From Promethearchaeota archaeon (GTDB lineage: Archaea; Asgardarchaeota; Lokiarchaeia; Sigyniarchaeales; SOKP01), in NCBI GenBank assembly GCA_016839915.1, contig JAEOTH010000158.1:1-33796 (forward strand): a DNA stretch of 33,796 nt, in the 5' to 3' direction. Numbering within the stretch: the first letter of the stretch is position 1; the number at the start of each line of letters is the position of its first letter. Positions 7,155 through 15,791 of this stretch are shown in pieces. A program made the translations under genes and the position numbers. The notes beneath the pieces were generated by a model, which was not told the DNA's origin, did no database searches, and saw only the letters and a program-made list of their open reading frames with translations.

Positions 7155-7429
7155 ATGAAAACAGTTTCCTTTAATGGAAAATGGAAAGGCAAAGTAGAGG
7201 TTAAGGAATTGAAAATAATTGGTACATTCCAAAAAATTATAAAATAAGTGATAAAAATTTAATTGATATTGAAATTCCTAGAAGTATTAATCTCTTATAA
7301 GGATTTGAGAATTTTGAAGGAGTTTTTTAGATTAAATCTTTAATAAATTTAGCAAGAGAAATTGATAATAGTAGGATTGTAACAGTTGTTTCTCGAAAAT
7401 TAATCCCTGATTTAACAAGAGGATATTAA
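7155..7429 (+). pseudogene. Decayed small gene (frameshift plus two stops)
   Basis: From the ATG at 7155 the frame encodes MKTVSFNGKWKGKVEVKELK and ends at TAA 7245. Coding-like sequence resumes in another frame from about 7220 (WYIPKNYKISDKNLIDIEI), is interrupted by TAA at 7298 and TAG at 7328, then continues as IKSLINLAREIDNSRIVTVV to a final TAA at 7427. The joined product would be about 90 residues. The amino-acid texture is protein-like in both pieces and a strong Shine-Dalgarno precedes the start, so I read this as a recently inactivated gene. The family is not recognised. Alternatively the first 30 codons form a real micro-ORF and the rest is chance. The remaining non-coding sequence on either side (6911-7139 and 7430-7493) shows nothing but AT-rich promoter-like DNA. 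Confidence 0.55.
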
Positions 7430-7493
7430 AACAATTTAAGACTTTAAAACTGAAAAGTCTGTTCTTTTTATACTTATTTTTTAATAATTTTTC

Positions 7494-8291
7494 ATGGGAA
7501 TACAGGATCGGATATCTTTACCTTCAGTAATAAAAAGGTCTTACGACAATACGAATGTACATAATTTATTCATATATAATAGATCTGGTATTTGTATTTA
7601 TGGCAGAAATTTTACAGACTATTTTCAAATGGAAAAAAATTTAGTATCCCCTTTTATTACCGCTTTAATGTCTTTTTCCAAAGAAATGATTGGAAAAAAG
7701 TTTAAAACAATAGAAATGGGTGATGTTAAATTTGTTATTTTTGAAAAAGGGCCTATTAATTATAATATCTTATGTGATACAATTGAAAACGAGATGTTCT
7801 TGGAGGAAGTTATTACAAAAATTAATAAAAAGCTTACAACCTATATGCGAAAAAAAAAGTTTCATATCGATAAACAAATTGTTTATGATGGTGAATTTAA
7901 TAATATTATTGAGGAAATAGTTGATGAGGCATTTAGTAAAGAGTTTAATTTAAAAATTGAAGAAGAAATTATAGTTTATTTAAAAGAATTAATAGATATT
8001 GACGAAATTGACGGAGCTATTCTTTTAACCGACCGAGGAAAAGTGATATATTCCTCGTATAATAAGATTTATTTGAAGAATTTTTTGAAAGAGGTCGAAT
8101 TTCGTGTTAAAATATATAATAATTCGATTTTAAAACTCTTTTACACACTAAATGATAAACGATTTATATTTTCTGAATATGTGCAAAAAAAATATCTTTT
8201 AATATTAGTTTTTAATTCTCATGTAAAATTTGGTGTAGCTGAGCATTACTTAACTCAAATTGTAAAGTCTGTGAAGAAACTTTTAAATTAA
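7494..8291 (+). CDS. Probable tandem longin/roadblock-like domain protein
   Basis: A 265-residue soluble protein. Residues about 20-110 read like a longin-type sensor domain: a hydrophobic strand (NLFIYNRSGICIYGR), a short turn, a long helix (LVSPFITALMSFSKEMIGK) and two more strands (KTIEMGDVKFVIFEKG). Residues about 165-262 look like a second such unit (EIDGAILLTDRGKVIYSS, then strands and a C-terminal helix). Asgard archaea encode many longin and roadblock proteins that act with small GTPases in eukaryotes and bacteria (MglB/Mon1-Fuzzy type). That role here is inference from fold texture; no GTPase gene lies in the window. ATG start without Shine-Dalgarno. A long-diverged relative may be the product of 11599-12501. 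Confidence 0.6.
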   Translation: MGIQDRISLPSVIKRSYDNTNVHNLFIYNRSGICIYGRNFTDYFQMEKNLVSPFITALMSFSKEMIGKKFKTIEMGDVKFVIFEKGPINYNILCDTIENEMFLEEVITKINKKLTTYMRKKKFHIDKQIVYDGEFNNIIEEIVDEAFSKEFNLKIEEEIIVYLKELIDIDEIDGAILLTDRGKVIYSSYNKIYLKNFLKEVEFRVKIYNNSILKLFYTLNDKRFIFSEYVQKKYLLILVFNSHVKFGVAEHYLTQIVKSVKKLLN

Positions 8292-8438
8292 TATCACGAA
8301 AAAATTTTTAAATTAATATTCAACTCTTTATATAATTCAGAAATCAAAGAATTAAGATTCTAATTTATTTTTTATAAAAAGGAAGTTAAAAAATATCTAA
8401 AAACAAAATTAATTAAAATTAAGACTAGATGATAAATA

Positions 8439-8942
8439 ATGTCAAAAACAGAAGAAGGTTTGAAAGAGGCATTTGCGGGAGAATCACAAGCAAATCGTAA
8501 ATATTTAGCTTTTGCAGAGAAAGCTGATAAGGATGGATTCCCTCAAATTGCAAAAATTTTTAGAGCTGCTGCTGCCGCAGAAACGGTTCATGCTCATAAT
8601 CATCTTAGAGTTCTCGGTGGAATAAAATCAACAAAAGAAAACATCCAAGCAGCTGTACAGGGTGAACATTATGAATTTACTAAAATGTACCCTGAATTCC
8701 TTGAAGCCGCTAAGAATGAAGGTAACAAGGATGCAGAAAGAACATTTCATTATGCAAATGAAGTAGAAAAGGTTCATCATGAGTTATACCATGCTGCTCT
8801 TGAAGCTATTAAGAATGGCAAAGATTTGGAAAAAAATGATGTATATATATGTCCTGTCTGTGGATATACTCACGAAGGAGAACCACCTAACAAATGTCCC
8901 GTATGTGGAGCAGTTAAAAAAGTATTTAAAAAAATAGATTAA
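8439..8942 (+). CDS. rbr: Rubrerythrin
   Basis: Rubrerythrin is a cytosolic di-iron peroxidase that detoxifies hydrogen peroxide in anaerobes. The 167-residue protein has the four-helix ferritin-like domain, with the iron-ligand motifs EGLKEAFAGESQANRKY near the N-terminus, AAAETVHAHNH (EtxH), the EHYEF helix, and NEVEKVHHELY (ExxH). The C-terminus is a rubredoxin-like Fe(Cys)4 domain: CPVCGYTHEGEPPNKCPVCG. Length is slightly below the typical 190 but complete. ATG start; no Shine-Dalgarno, so probably leaderless or with a short leader. A T-tract follows the stop directly. It suggests an anaerobic or microaerobic life style. Confidence 0.96.
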   Translation: MSKTEEGLKEAFAGESQANRKYLAFAEKADKDGFPQIAKIFRAAAAAETVHAHNHLRVLGGIKSTKENIQAAVQGEHYEFTKMYPEFLEAAKNEGNKDAERTFHYANEVEKVHHELYHAALEAIKNGKDLEKNDVYICPVCGYTHEGEPPNKCPVCGAVKKVFKKID

Positions 8943-8960
8943 TTTTTTTTTATTTTTATT
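8943..8960 (+). terminator. T-tract terminator after rubrerythrin
   Basis: The stop codon is followed at once by a tract of 16 T in 18 bases, before the convergent end of the radical SAM gene at 8976. Confidence 0.55.
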
Positions 8961-8975
8961 TATATAATTCTCAAT

Positions 8976-10565
8976 TTAGATTATCCAAGGAGTATAACAT
9001 TCTTTGATTCTTAACAGATAATCATTGAGAGAGAAATCTAGTTCGTTTTCAGCTCTTTTTAATGCACTTGGGGTTGCTCCTTTAAAGTAATAGTTCAAAA
9101 TCAATTCTGAAGTTTGTTGATTTCCTAATGATAAAATTGTTTGAAGCCTAGCATCTTTAATGATAGATTTGAAATGCTTAAATTTTAATTTTAAAGAACT
9201 TATATTTTTAAGTTCTTTTAGTAATTTCTGATATTTTTTAACTAATTTATCGTTATTTTCTTGTAAATAAAAATAAATTTCTTTTTCATATGGAGTATTA
9301 AGTTTTGGAATAAAAGGATTAATATTTACTCTTACAGAATTTCTGTGAAATCCCAAGTCATCTATTAATTTTAATAAATTAATTATTTCATCAATATTTT
9401 CATCCTTCTCATTTGGTAATCCTATTAAAAAGTACAATTTTACATTATTAATCTTAGAATCTTTAATTTGTGTCAGAACTGAAAATATTTTTTCGTTAGG
9501 TATCATTTTTCCAAGAGAAAACCTCAAACTTTCTGAACCTGCTTCTGGAGCAAGAGTAATAGTTTTAATGTTACTTTTTTCAAATACTTGAATTAGCTCT
9601 TTATTAATGTGTTCGATACGGATAGAAGGAACAGTTAATCTTTTTCCATTATTAATTATTAACTCACAAATTTGTTTAAATTTAGGATGTGATGAAACAC
9701 AAGAACCTATAAGACTTATCGTCTCGAAGTTAGAAAATTTTATACCATCCTCAACAGATTGTTTAATATTTTTAAAACTTCTATTTCTGAATGGAAAATT
9801 ATGAAAAGAAGAGATACAAAATTTACACTGATAAGGACAACCCCTATTTATTTCCACTAAGAAATTGCTTTCAAAAATAGACTTCTCGTCAGATGATTTG
9901 GTGATCATTTGAATAGTAGGAGTAGGAGAGTCATCAAGATTTTTTAAAGTTGCTCTTCTAGTCTTCATATTAAGTGTTGGTATATAGATGCCTTCTATTA
10001 GTCCTAATGTTTCTAAAAATTCTCTATACTCAATATTTTCTTTTTTATAAGCTTGATATATTTTAAAAAATAATTTCAAATTCGGTTCAGCATCACCAAT
10101 AAATAAAATATCAAAAATAGTGCTAAATGGTTTTGGATTGGAGGTTACTACAGGGCCTCCTCCTATTATTAATGGAAATTTTGCGTTACCCTCATTTGAT
10201 ACTTTATAGCGTTCTTGAGCAGTTAAAGGAATCTCAGATTTTTCGAGTATCCACAATATATTCTTAAAATCATTTTCAAAATGCATTGAGAATCCTAAAA
10301 TATCAAATTCATCTGGTAATACTTTATTTTCAAGTGAACGTAGAAGATTTTTTGAGTTATAATCTTTTGACGCAGGGAACCTCAGCTGTACATTTTCTGG
10401 TAAAAAAATATGTTCGCAGGCAATATTTTCAAATGAATTTATTAAGAAATAAAGAAGTCTAATAGAGTATGAGGACATACCAAGCTTATATATATTAGGG
10501 TAAATCAAACCAAAAGAAAAATCAATTTTACGCCAATCTTTAATAATAATATTTTCTGTAATCAT
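8976..10565 (-). CDS. Radical SAM protein with N-terminal B12-binding-like domain
   Basis: The 529-residue protein has an N-terminal Rossmann-like part resembling cobalamin-binding domains (YPNIYKLGMSSYSIRLLYF, then FDILGFSMHF and FPLIIGGGPVVTSNPKP, FIGDAEP), but no DxHxxG lower-ligand motif. The radical SAM core starts with the [4Fe-4S] cluster motif CPYQCKFC (C243, C247, C250), followed by ETISLIGSCVSSHPKF and TLAPEAGSESLRFSLGK, and the conserved YFLIGLPNEKDENIDEI. This is the architecture of the uncharacterised B12-binding-type radical SAM proteins (TIGR03960-like, and related to methylthio-transfer enzymes). The substrate is unknown. ATG start; 42 bases separate it from the upstream Sir2 gene on the same strand, so the two may form an operon. 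Confidence 0.85.
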   Translation of the reverse strand: MITENIIIKDWRKIDFSFGLIYPNIYKLGMSSYSIRLLYFLINSFENIACEHIFLPENVQLRFPASKDYNSKNLLRSLENKVLPDEFDILGFSMHFENDFKNILWILEKSEIPLTAQERYKVSNEGNAKFPLIIGGGPVVTSNPKPFSTIFDILFIGDAEPNLKLFFKIYQAYKKENIEYREFLETLGLIEGIYIPTLNMKTRRATLKNLDDSPTPTIQMITKSSDEKSIFESNFLVEINRGCPYQCKFCISSFHNFPFRNRSFKNIKQSVEDGIKFSNFETISLIGSCVSSHPKFKQICELIINNGKRLTVPSIRIEHINKELIQVFEKSNIKTITLAPEAGSESLRFSLGKMIPNEKIFSVLTQIKDSKINNVKLYFLIGLPNEKDENIDEIINLLKLIDDLGFHRNSVRVNINPFIPKLNTPYEKEIYFYLQENNDKLVKKYQKLLKELKNISSLKLKFKHFKSIIKDARLQTILSLGNQQTSELILNYYFKGATPSALKRAENELDFSLNDYLLRIKECYTPWII

Positions 10566-10607
10566 ATAAAAAAGTCTTTTAATATTAATTCTATAACAAA
10601 AATTTAA

Positions 10608-11408
10608 TTAGGTAGGATCAGATACTTGTTTTGCTTTAATGCTTCTAACCTCTTGAACAATTAATGGTAAAACAACTCCAGTTTTATTATTGATGACAAT
10701 TTCGGCACGATCATCTAAATATGTTGTTTCATCATTCACTATAATTAAATTTCCCCCTTCCCTTAGAGTATAAAGAGGTAAATCACATATTGGTGCTACA
10801 GTGAGCGAAGAACCTGCTATTAACATAATGTCTGCTTTTTTAGCTAAATCTATTGACATATATTTTTCAAAGTTAGGTAAACTTTCTCCAAATAATACTA
10901 CAGAAGGTTTTAATGGCGCTCCGCAAAAACTACATCCAGGTGATGATTTTTCTTTTTTAATTTTACGTAGAATTTGTTCCTTGGTATAACTTGCACGACA
11001 TCCCATACATGTAAATCTATTAATGTTTCCATGTACTTCATAAACTATTACTGTACCAGCTTTTTGATGTAATTCATCAATATTTTGGGTGATAACCGCT
11101 TTAATTATATTTTCTTTTTCAAGATCTGCGATAGCATAATGACCCGGGTTTGGTTCAGCATTAAATAAAGTTGGAGCAATTTCTTCAGCCATTTTCCAAA
11201 ATTTTGATGGATCATTCAAAAATGATTGAATACTTCCATATATTTTAGGTTTATATTTTTTCCAAATTCCACTTTCTCCTCTAAAGTCTGGAATCCCACT
11301 TTCGGTTGAAATTCCCGCGCCCGTTAAAACTATAGCAAATTCTGAATTAAGGAGTAATCTAGCAGTTTTCTTAATATTCTCTCGTTCTATCGGTTCCAAT
11401 GTATTCAT
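10608..11408 (-). CDS. Sir2-family NAD-dependent protein deacylase
   Basis: Sirtuins remove acyl groups from lysines using NAD, giving nicotinamide and O-acyl-ADP-ribose. Counting from the ATG at 11408 (266 residues), the NAD-binding GAGISTESGIPDFRG lies at 30-44, TQNID at 107-111, the catalytic H126 in EVHGN, and the structural zinc site at C134, C137, C159 and C162. The GSSLTVAPICDLP and INDETTYLDD-like region of the Rossmann fold follows. All key residues are present, so it should be active. A TTG six codons upstream is in frame, but ATG gives a normal start. Possible targets include chromatin proteins as in other archaea; that is inference. Confidence 0.95.
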   Translation of the reverse strand: MNTLEPIERENIKKTARLLLNSEFAIVLTGAGISTESGIPDFRGESGIWKKYKPKIYGSIQSFLNDPSKFWKMAEEIAPTLFNAEPNPGHYAIADLEKENIIKAVITQNIDELHQKAGTVIVYEVHGNINRFTCMGCRASYTKEQILRKIKKEKSSPGCSFCGAPLKPSVVLFGESLPNFEKYMSIDLAKKADIMLIAGSSLTVAPICDLPLYTLREGGNLIIVNDETTYLDDRAEIVINNKTGVVLPLIVQEVRSIKAKQVSDPT

Positions 11409-11598
11409 TTTTAAGTTGATTAACAATTTTATTTAATTTCTTAATGTATTTAATTCTAATAAAATTTATAGTTATAGTTTAAATCTTAGAAATTCTGTAA
11501 TTTTTATTACATCAAATCAAAAAAAATTAATATAGTCAATAATTTTTACTATAATAAGAGTCTATTAATAGACTTTTTATCTACTTTAAGTTTTCCTT

Positions 11599-12501
11599 AT
11601 GATCTCTTCTTTCAGCATTATCTTAGAGAATGATATTCTTTATTGTTCAGATGACAAAAAATATACTGCTTTTGAGATCATTTTGTTTACAGAGAAGTTA
11701 TTACGCAGTATAAATCCCGGAAATACCTGGCGCTTGAGGAAAATTTGTTTAAAGCATAAGAAATTTGGCAGAGAGAGGATTATTGTTGAACATATGGTCA
11801 CTAAAGCAGGTCAGAATTTATTCTTCTGTAGTATTGGCAATTTTAGTGTAGGATCAACAGAATCCTTTAAAATGTTAAAAGATTTCAGTAAACAGGTTCA
11901 AGTTCAATATACTAATTTAGACAGATTGAAATTTTCTGCTGAGGAACCCACATTTAAAGACGTTATTCAACTGATTACGGATTATTTAAAAGATAAATAT
12001 TTAGATCCCTTAGAAGAAGAAACAATTTATGAAAAAACGATTACTAATGGAAATAATGCGATATTGTATGCGGGTATATCCGCTCAGGGATTACCTCTTG
12101 TTTCTCAACTATTTGATATTAGTTTATTATCTTATTTAGACAAAACCAATGAAAATATTGAGTTATTTAGTTCAGATTTATCTGCTAAATTAGCTACAAT
12201 TTCTATGAATACACAAATTCGTACGAAAACAAGAATAAAAGAAATTCATATTGATGATACTGAAAGTACTCAAGAAATTAATAATAAAAAGATTATCTTA
12301 TTTGGGAATATCAATGGTTATTCAGTAGATTTTATCGCTACTGGTAATTTTTATAAAGTAAAAGCGATTTTTAAACAATTTAAATCTAAAATGGCATTAG
12401 ATTCTGCTTTTAGAGAAGATTTTTCGGGAGATTTAAGACCCTTTAGACATTTAATTCACTATATTGATGAAATCGTAAAAGATTTTGACCAAATAAATTA
12501 A
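11599..12501 (+). CDS. Probable tandem longin/roadblock-like domain protein
   Basis: A 300-residue soluble protein of two similar-looking halves. The first begins with a strand (SFSIILENDILYCS), a helix (TAFEIILFTEKLLRSI) and further strands (IVEHMVTKAG, LFFCSIGNF). The second begins with NAILYAGISAQGLPLVSQLF, has a helix (LFSSDLSAKLATISM) and strands (KKIILFGNINGYSVDFIATG), ending in a helix. This alternation fits longin or roadblock/LC7 folds that Asgard archaea use in large numbers, but the assignment is from texture only. ATG start, no Shine-Dalgarno. Immediately after its stop lies a degenerate second copy of the last 40-odd bases of the gene, suggesting a lost paralogue in tandem. Confidence 0.55.
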   Translation: MISSFSIILENDILYCSDDKKYTAFEIILFTEKLLRSINPGNTWRLRKICLKHKKFGRERIIVEHMVTKAGQNLFFCSIGNFSVGSTESFKMLKDFSKQVQVQYTNLDRLKFSAEEPTFKDVIQLITDYLKDKYLDPLEEETIYEKTITNGNNAILYAGISAQGLPLVSQLFDISLLSYLDKTNENIELFSSDLSAKLATISMNTQIRTKTRIKEIHIDDTESTQEINNKKIILFGNINGYSVDFIATGNFYKVKAIFKQFKSKMALDSAFREDFSGDLRPFRHLIHYIDEIVKDFDQIN

Positions 12502-12577
12502 ATATATATATATATTTTACATTTAATATTATATTGATGAAATTGTAAAAGATTTCGACCAAATAGATTAGAAATAT
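12447..12577 (+). repeat. Imperfect direct repeat spanning a gene end
   Basis: Copy 1 (12447-12506) covers the last 18 codons of the longin-like gene and a few bases beyond. Copy 2 (12519-12577) lies wholly downstream. The period is about 70 bases. Within the 42 bases from TATATTGATGAA to the stop, the copies differ at four positions only; upstream of that the alignment needs a two-base gap. Confidence 0.85.
12519..12571 (+). pseudogene. 3' remnant of a lost paralogue of the upstream gene
   Basis: The frame starting at 12530 reads YIDEIVKDFDQID and a TAG stop; the intact gene ends YIDEIVKDFDQIN and TAA. The four differences are ATC to ATT and TTT to TTC (silent), AAT to GAT (N to D), and TAA to TAG (stop kept). 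That pattern points to divergence while the sequence was still coding, so the scrap is best read as the tail of a tandem paralogue whose body was deleted. A two-base gap and a TAA just upstream (12524-12526) close the frame. A simple local slip duplication is the alternative. Confidence 0.6.
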
Positions 12578-12595
12578 AGAATCCAATTTTTTTTT

Positions 12596-13888
12596 ATGAA
12601 AGCAGTAATATTAGCCGCAGGAGAAGGAAAGAGATTAAGGCCGATAACCTCTTCAATACCTAAACCAATGATACCCTTAATGGGAAAACCACTCCTAGAG
12701 CACACTATTTTGGGACTTAAAAATGCAGGAATAGACCAATTTTTACTTATTGTAGGGTATAAACAAGAAATAATAAAGGAATACTTTGAAAAAAGCTCAC
12801 ACCAATCAAAAGTGAAAATAGATTACATTATTCAGGAAGATTATTTAGGAACTGCTCACGCTACTGGTTATGCGAAAGATTTTATTAAAGATGACGAATT
12901 TCTGATGATGTATGGTGATTTATTTGCTGATCCCGATATCTTTAATGTTATTCTGAATAAATACAGAGAAACCAATTATGAAGGATTAATAACTTTATTA
13001 AAAGTGGACAATCCGCAAGATTATGGAGTTGTATCATTAAATTCTAAAGGCTTAGTAAAAAATATAATAGAGAAACCAACTCCAAAACAAAATGCAGGAA
13101 ATTTAGCTAATGCAGGGATTTACATCTTTAATCCATCAATCTTTAAAGCTATCGAAAGAACTCAGAAATCAATAAGAAACGAATATGAATTTACAGATTC
13201 TATGGATATATTAATTAATGAGCTTAATGGAAAAATTATAGGCTGCACTGTAAACAATTATTTTTGGAATGATATTGGATTACCTTGGCAACTTTTTGAC
13301 ACTAATCATTTTCTTCTAGACCGATTGAAAAAAAAAATTAATGGAACTATAGAAGAAAATGTAAGAATAGAAGGAGATGTATATATAGGTAAAGGAACTA
13401 TTGTGAGATCAGGCTCTTATATTCAGGGTCCATGCTATATTGGAGAAAATAATAACATAGGTCCAAATGCGTTTATACGCCCATATACTTCAATAGAAAA
13501 TAATTGTCATATAGGAATGAGTGAATTAAAAAATTCTCTTATTTTTTCTAATACTGCTATTCCACACTTTAATTATGTTGGCGATTCTATTATATGCGAA
13601 GATGTTAATCTTGGAGCTGGTACAAAATTATCAAATTTACGGTTTGATAATGGTAATATTAGTATGAAAATAAATGAAAAAATTATTGATTCAGGCAGAA
13701 GAAAATTAGGCGCAATTTTTGGACCTAATTCTCAAACAGGAATCAATGCAAGTATAATGTGTGGAAAAAAAATAGGTCAAAACTCTGTTATAGGAGCCCA
13801 TACATTAGTTAATGAAGATGTACCCCCAAATACCCTTTATTATCAAAACTCAAACGGAAAATTAATAAAAAGAAATAATCCATTTTAA
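12596..13888 (+). CDS. Bifunctional sugar-1-phosphate nucleotidyltransferase/acetyltransferase (archaeal GlmU type)
   Basis: Makes an activated sugar such as UDP-GlcNAc for surface glycans. The N-terminal nucleotidyltransferase domain (about 1-230) starts MKAVILAAGEGKRLRP with the activating K23 in IPKPM, and has the metal-binding MMYGDLFADPD and the NAGIYIF and FWNDIGLPWQL segments. The C-terminal left-handed beta-helix (about 245-425) has hexapeptide repeats and a GlmU-like acetyltransferase stretch: HFNYVGDSIICEDVNLGAGT, with LSNLRFDN following. This two-domain form resembles the characterised Sulfolobus ST0452 enzyme (UTP/dTTP with GlcN- or Glc-1-P). Length 430, complete. It starts right after the paralogue remnant, without a Shine-Dalgarno, and converges with the acyl-CoA dehydrogenase gene, 15 bases between the stops. 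Confidence 0.9.
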   Translation: MKAVILAAGEGKRLRPITSSIPKPMIPLMGKPLLEHTILGLKNAGIDQFLLIVGYKQEIIKEYFEKSSHQSKVKIDYIIQEDYLGTAHATGYAKDFIKDDEFLMMYGDLFADPDIFNVILNKYRETNYEGLITLLKVDNPQDYGVVSLNSKGLVKNIIEKPTPKQNAGNLANAGIYIFNPSIFKAIERTQKSIRNEYEFTDSMDILINELNGKIIGCTVNNYFWNDIGLPWQLFDTNHFLLDRLKKKINGTIEENVRIEGDVYIGKGTIVRSGSYIQGPCYIGENNNIGPNAFIRPYTSIENNCHIGMSELKNSLIFSNTAIPHFNYVGDSIICEDVNLGAGTKLSNLRFDNGNISMKINEKIIDSGRRKLGAIFGPNSQTGINASIMCGKKIGQNSVIGAHTLVNEDVPPNTLYYQNSNGKLIKRNNPF

Positions 13889-13903
13889 TTTAAACAAACT
13901 CTT

Positions 13904-15652
13904 TCATTGAATAGCAGTTTCATATTGCATGTTTTGTGCTATCCTTTTTTTAAAATTTCGTAATAATTTTGAAAATTTTAATGGCTTCCCTTGGTAACCA
14001 ATTTCATTTAGTGATTGTTCTTGATAAGCAATGAAGAGTCTATTGGAAAATTCTTCCCAATCTTTACAGATTGCTAATGTTTTATCATCATTTCTGAGAA
14101 GACTATCATGAGACATTATTTTACTAAATTCTGATACATATTGTTCAATAATATCTGAGTTGGCTCCCTCTAGTAAATCTCTACAAAATTCATCAGCAGG
14201 ATACCAATTTTTTACTCTTGAAAAATCTCGATGAATTTGAGTGAGGAGTACATTTCTTGGCCCCTCCCATAATTCCATAATCATAGAATCTCTATGAAAG
14301 CGCGGAGATGAGAGAAAGTCTTCCATGATGCCATGTCCTCCATAAAATGAAATTGCTCTGCGTATCATCGCCGGAGCTTCATCAGCTACTACAATTTTTT
14401 GTAGCATTATTAATTCCCGTAATTTAAATCGGCGTTTACGTTCCTCTATATCTTCAATTTTTTCTAGTTCCCTTATTCCACTAATAAGTTCTTCTTTAAA
14501 ATGAATATATTCAGAATATATTTTGAAAGTACCCACCGTTGTTCTTCTCGCAAAGTGTTCTAACTCGTTTATCTGGTTTATCATCATTGGAAATGAAGAT
14601 ATAGGTACACCAAAAGCAGATCTAAATTGGGAATATAATATAGCTTCTCTTACGACTCGTAAAGCACCAGCAGCCATTCCAAAAGCTACATGAAGCCTGG
14701 ATAATGAAAGAACAATTCCTACGATATCTGCCAATCCTTTTTCAAGTGGACCAATGGGGTATGCTACAGCACCATCGTATGTAATCTCTGCTGTTGGTAA
14801 TTCTGCAGTTCCAAGTTTTTGCTTTAATCTATCAATAGTGTACGAATTTCTTATTTCTTTTTCTTTATTCCCTGAGAGCCAAGCAGGAACAGCAAATGCA
14901 GCCACTCTCGTGGATGATTGAGTACCTTTGGGTTTAGCAGTTACTATTTGATGATCTGCTTGTGTTGCAGAGCAGAAAAACTTCTGACCATATAGACGCC
15001 ACACATTTGAATAACCATCTGGTCCTTCTTTTTCTTCAAATACCGCTTCGACTAGATTTGTGGGCACATCGCTCCCGCCCTGAATTTCACTAACAAATTG
15101 TGAACCTAAACTATATTCACCATTTACACCATCTCTAAGAGAGGCAAGGATCTTTTTTGCCTCAGGGCTCAATGTATCCTCATACTTTTGCATAAGCTCA
15201 ACAGCTCCATGAGTACATGCTACAGGACACATAACGCCTGCTTCTCCGTTTTCATAGAGCAAAAACATCTTAACAAATCTACTCCAAGCAGAGTTTCGAG
15301 TAGGATCATAGAGACCAAGACTAAAAACCTCTCGTTCTAAAATTTCGGTTTCTAAACATCTCTCTATCCGATCAATTCGATGATTATGCGCATCATAATG
15401 TTTAACTTTCGTAACTTTTACCCTATTCTCAAGTTCATTTCCTTTATCAGCAAGATCTCGAAATCTAAAAGAAACATAATCAGAAAGAGCTTGGAGATCT
15501 CTATCAATTTTTTCATATTCTTCTTGAGGGACGTATTTTTTAACAACCGTTTGTAAGAATTCATCATCCGTGTAATAATTGAAATGATTTCTCACAAATA
15601 AAAACTCATCAAATGTATAAGCATTATTTCGATTTCCTTCTTGGGAAGACAT
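13904..15652 (-). CDS. AidB-like acyl-CoA dehydrogenase
   Basis: A large (582-residue) FAD-dependent acyl-CoA dehydrogenase-family protein. The FAD/substrate segment VSEIQGGSDVPTN is of the AidB/ACAD11 subgroup (typical EKQGGSDV), followed by WRLYGQKFFCSATQADHQIV. The C-terminal helical domain has REAILYSQFRSAFGVPI, FYGGHGIMEDF and IMELWEGPRNVLL. The ELWEG segment is where the family places the catalytic Glu or its AidB equivalent. The N-terminal 120 residues are a charged helical extension as in AidB. The frame is open to TTG codons at 15661 and 15658, but ATG at 15652 is the natural start. No electron-transfer flavoprotein or thiolase gene is nearby, so the substrate is open: fatty- or amino-acid-derived acyl-CoA, or an AidB-type role. 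Confidence 0.9.
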   Translation of the reverse strand: MSSQEGNRNNAYTFDEFLFVRNHFNYYTDDEFLQTVVKKYVPQEEYEKIDRDLQALSDYVSFRFRDLADKGNELENRVKVTKVKHYDAHNHRIDRIERCLETEILEREVFSLGLYDPTRNSAWSRFVKMFLLYENGEAGVMCPVACTHGAVELMQKYEDTLSPEAKKILASLRDGVNGEYSLGSQFVSEIQGGSDVPTNLVEAVFEEKEGPDGYSNVWRLYGQKFFCSATQADHQIVTAKPKGTQSSTRVAAFAVPAWLSGNKEKEIRNSYTIDRLKQKLGTAELPTAEITYDGAVAYPIGPLEKGLADIVGIVLSLSRLHVAFGMAAGALRVVREAILYSQFRSAFGVPISSFPMMINQINELEHFARRTTVGTFKIYSEYIHFKEELISGIRELEKIEDIEERKRRFKLRELIMLQKIVVADEAPAMIRRAISFYGGHGIMEDFLSSPRFHRDSMIMELWEGPRNVLLTQIHRDFSRVKNWYPADEFCRDLLEGANSDIIEQYVSEFSKIMSHDSLLRNDDKTLAICKDWEEFSNRLFIAYQEQSLNEIGYQGKPLKFSKLLRNFKKRIAQNMQYETAIQ

Positions 15653-15791
15653 AAGCAACAATTAAAATAGGTAACTACAATAAAAGAAGTTCTTAAGATT
15701 ATTAAAAATAACTATATAATATTAACTTAGATTCAATAAAAGAATAGATTTTAGAGATTAAAATATATTAGCTATCCAGTGTATATGACTC

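Noticed and set aside
7298-7330. In-frame TAG in the decayed gene as a pyrrolysine codon
   Set aside because: A TAA and a frameshift are also present, so decay explains the stops better.
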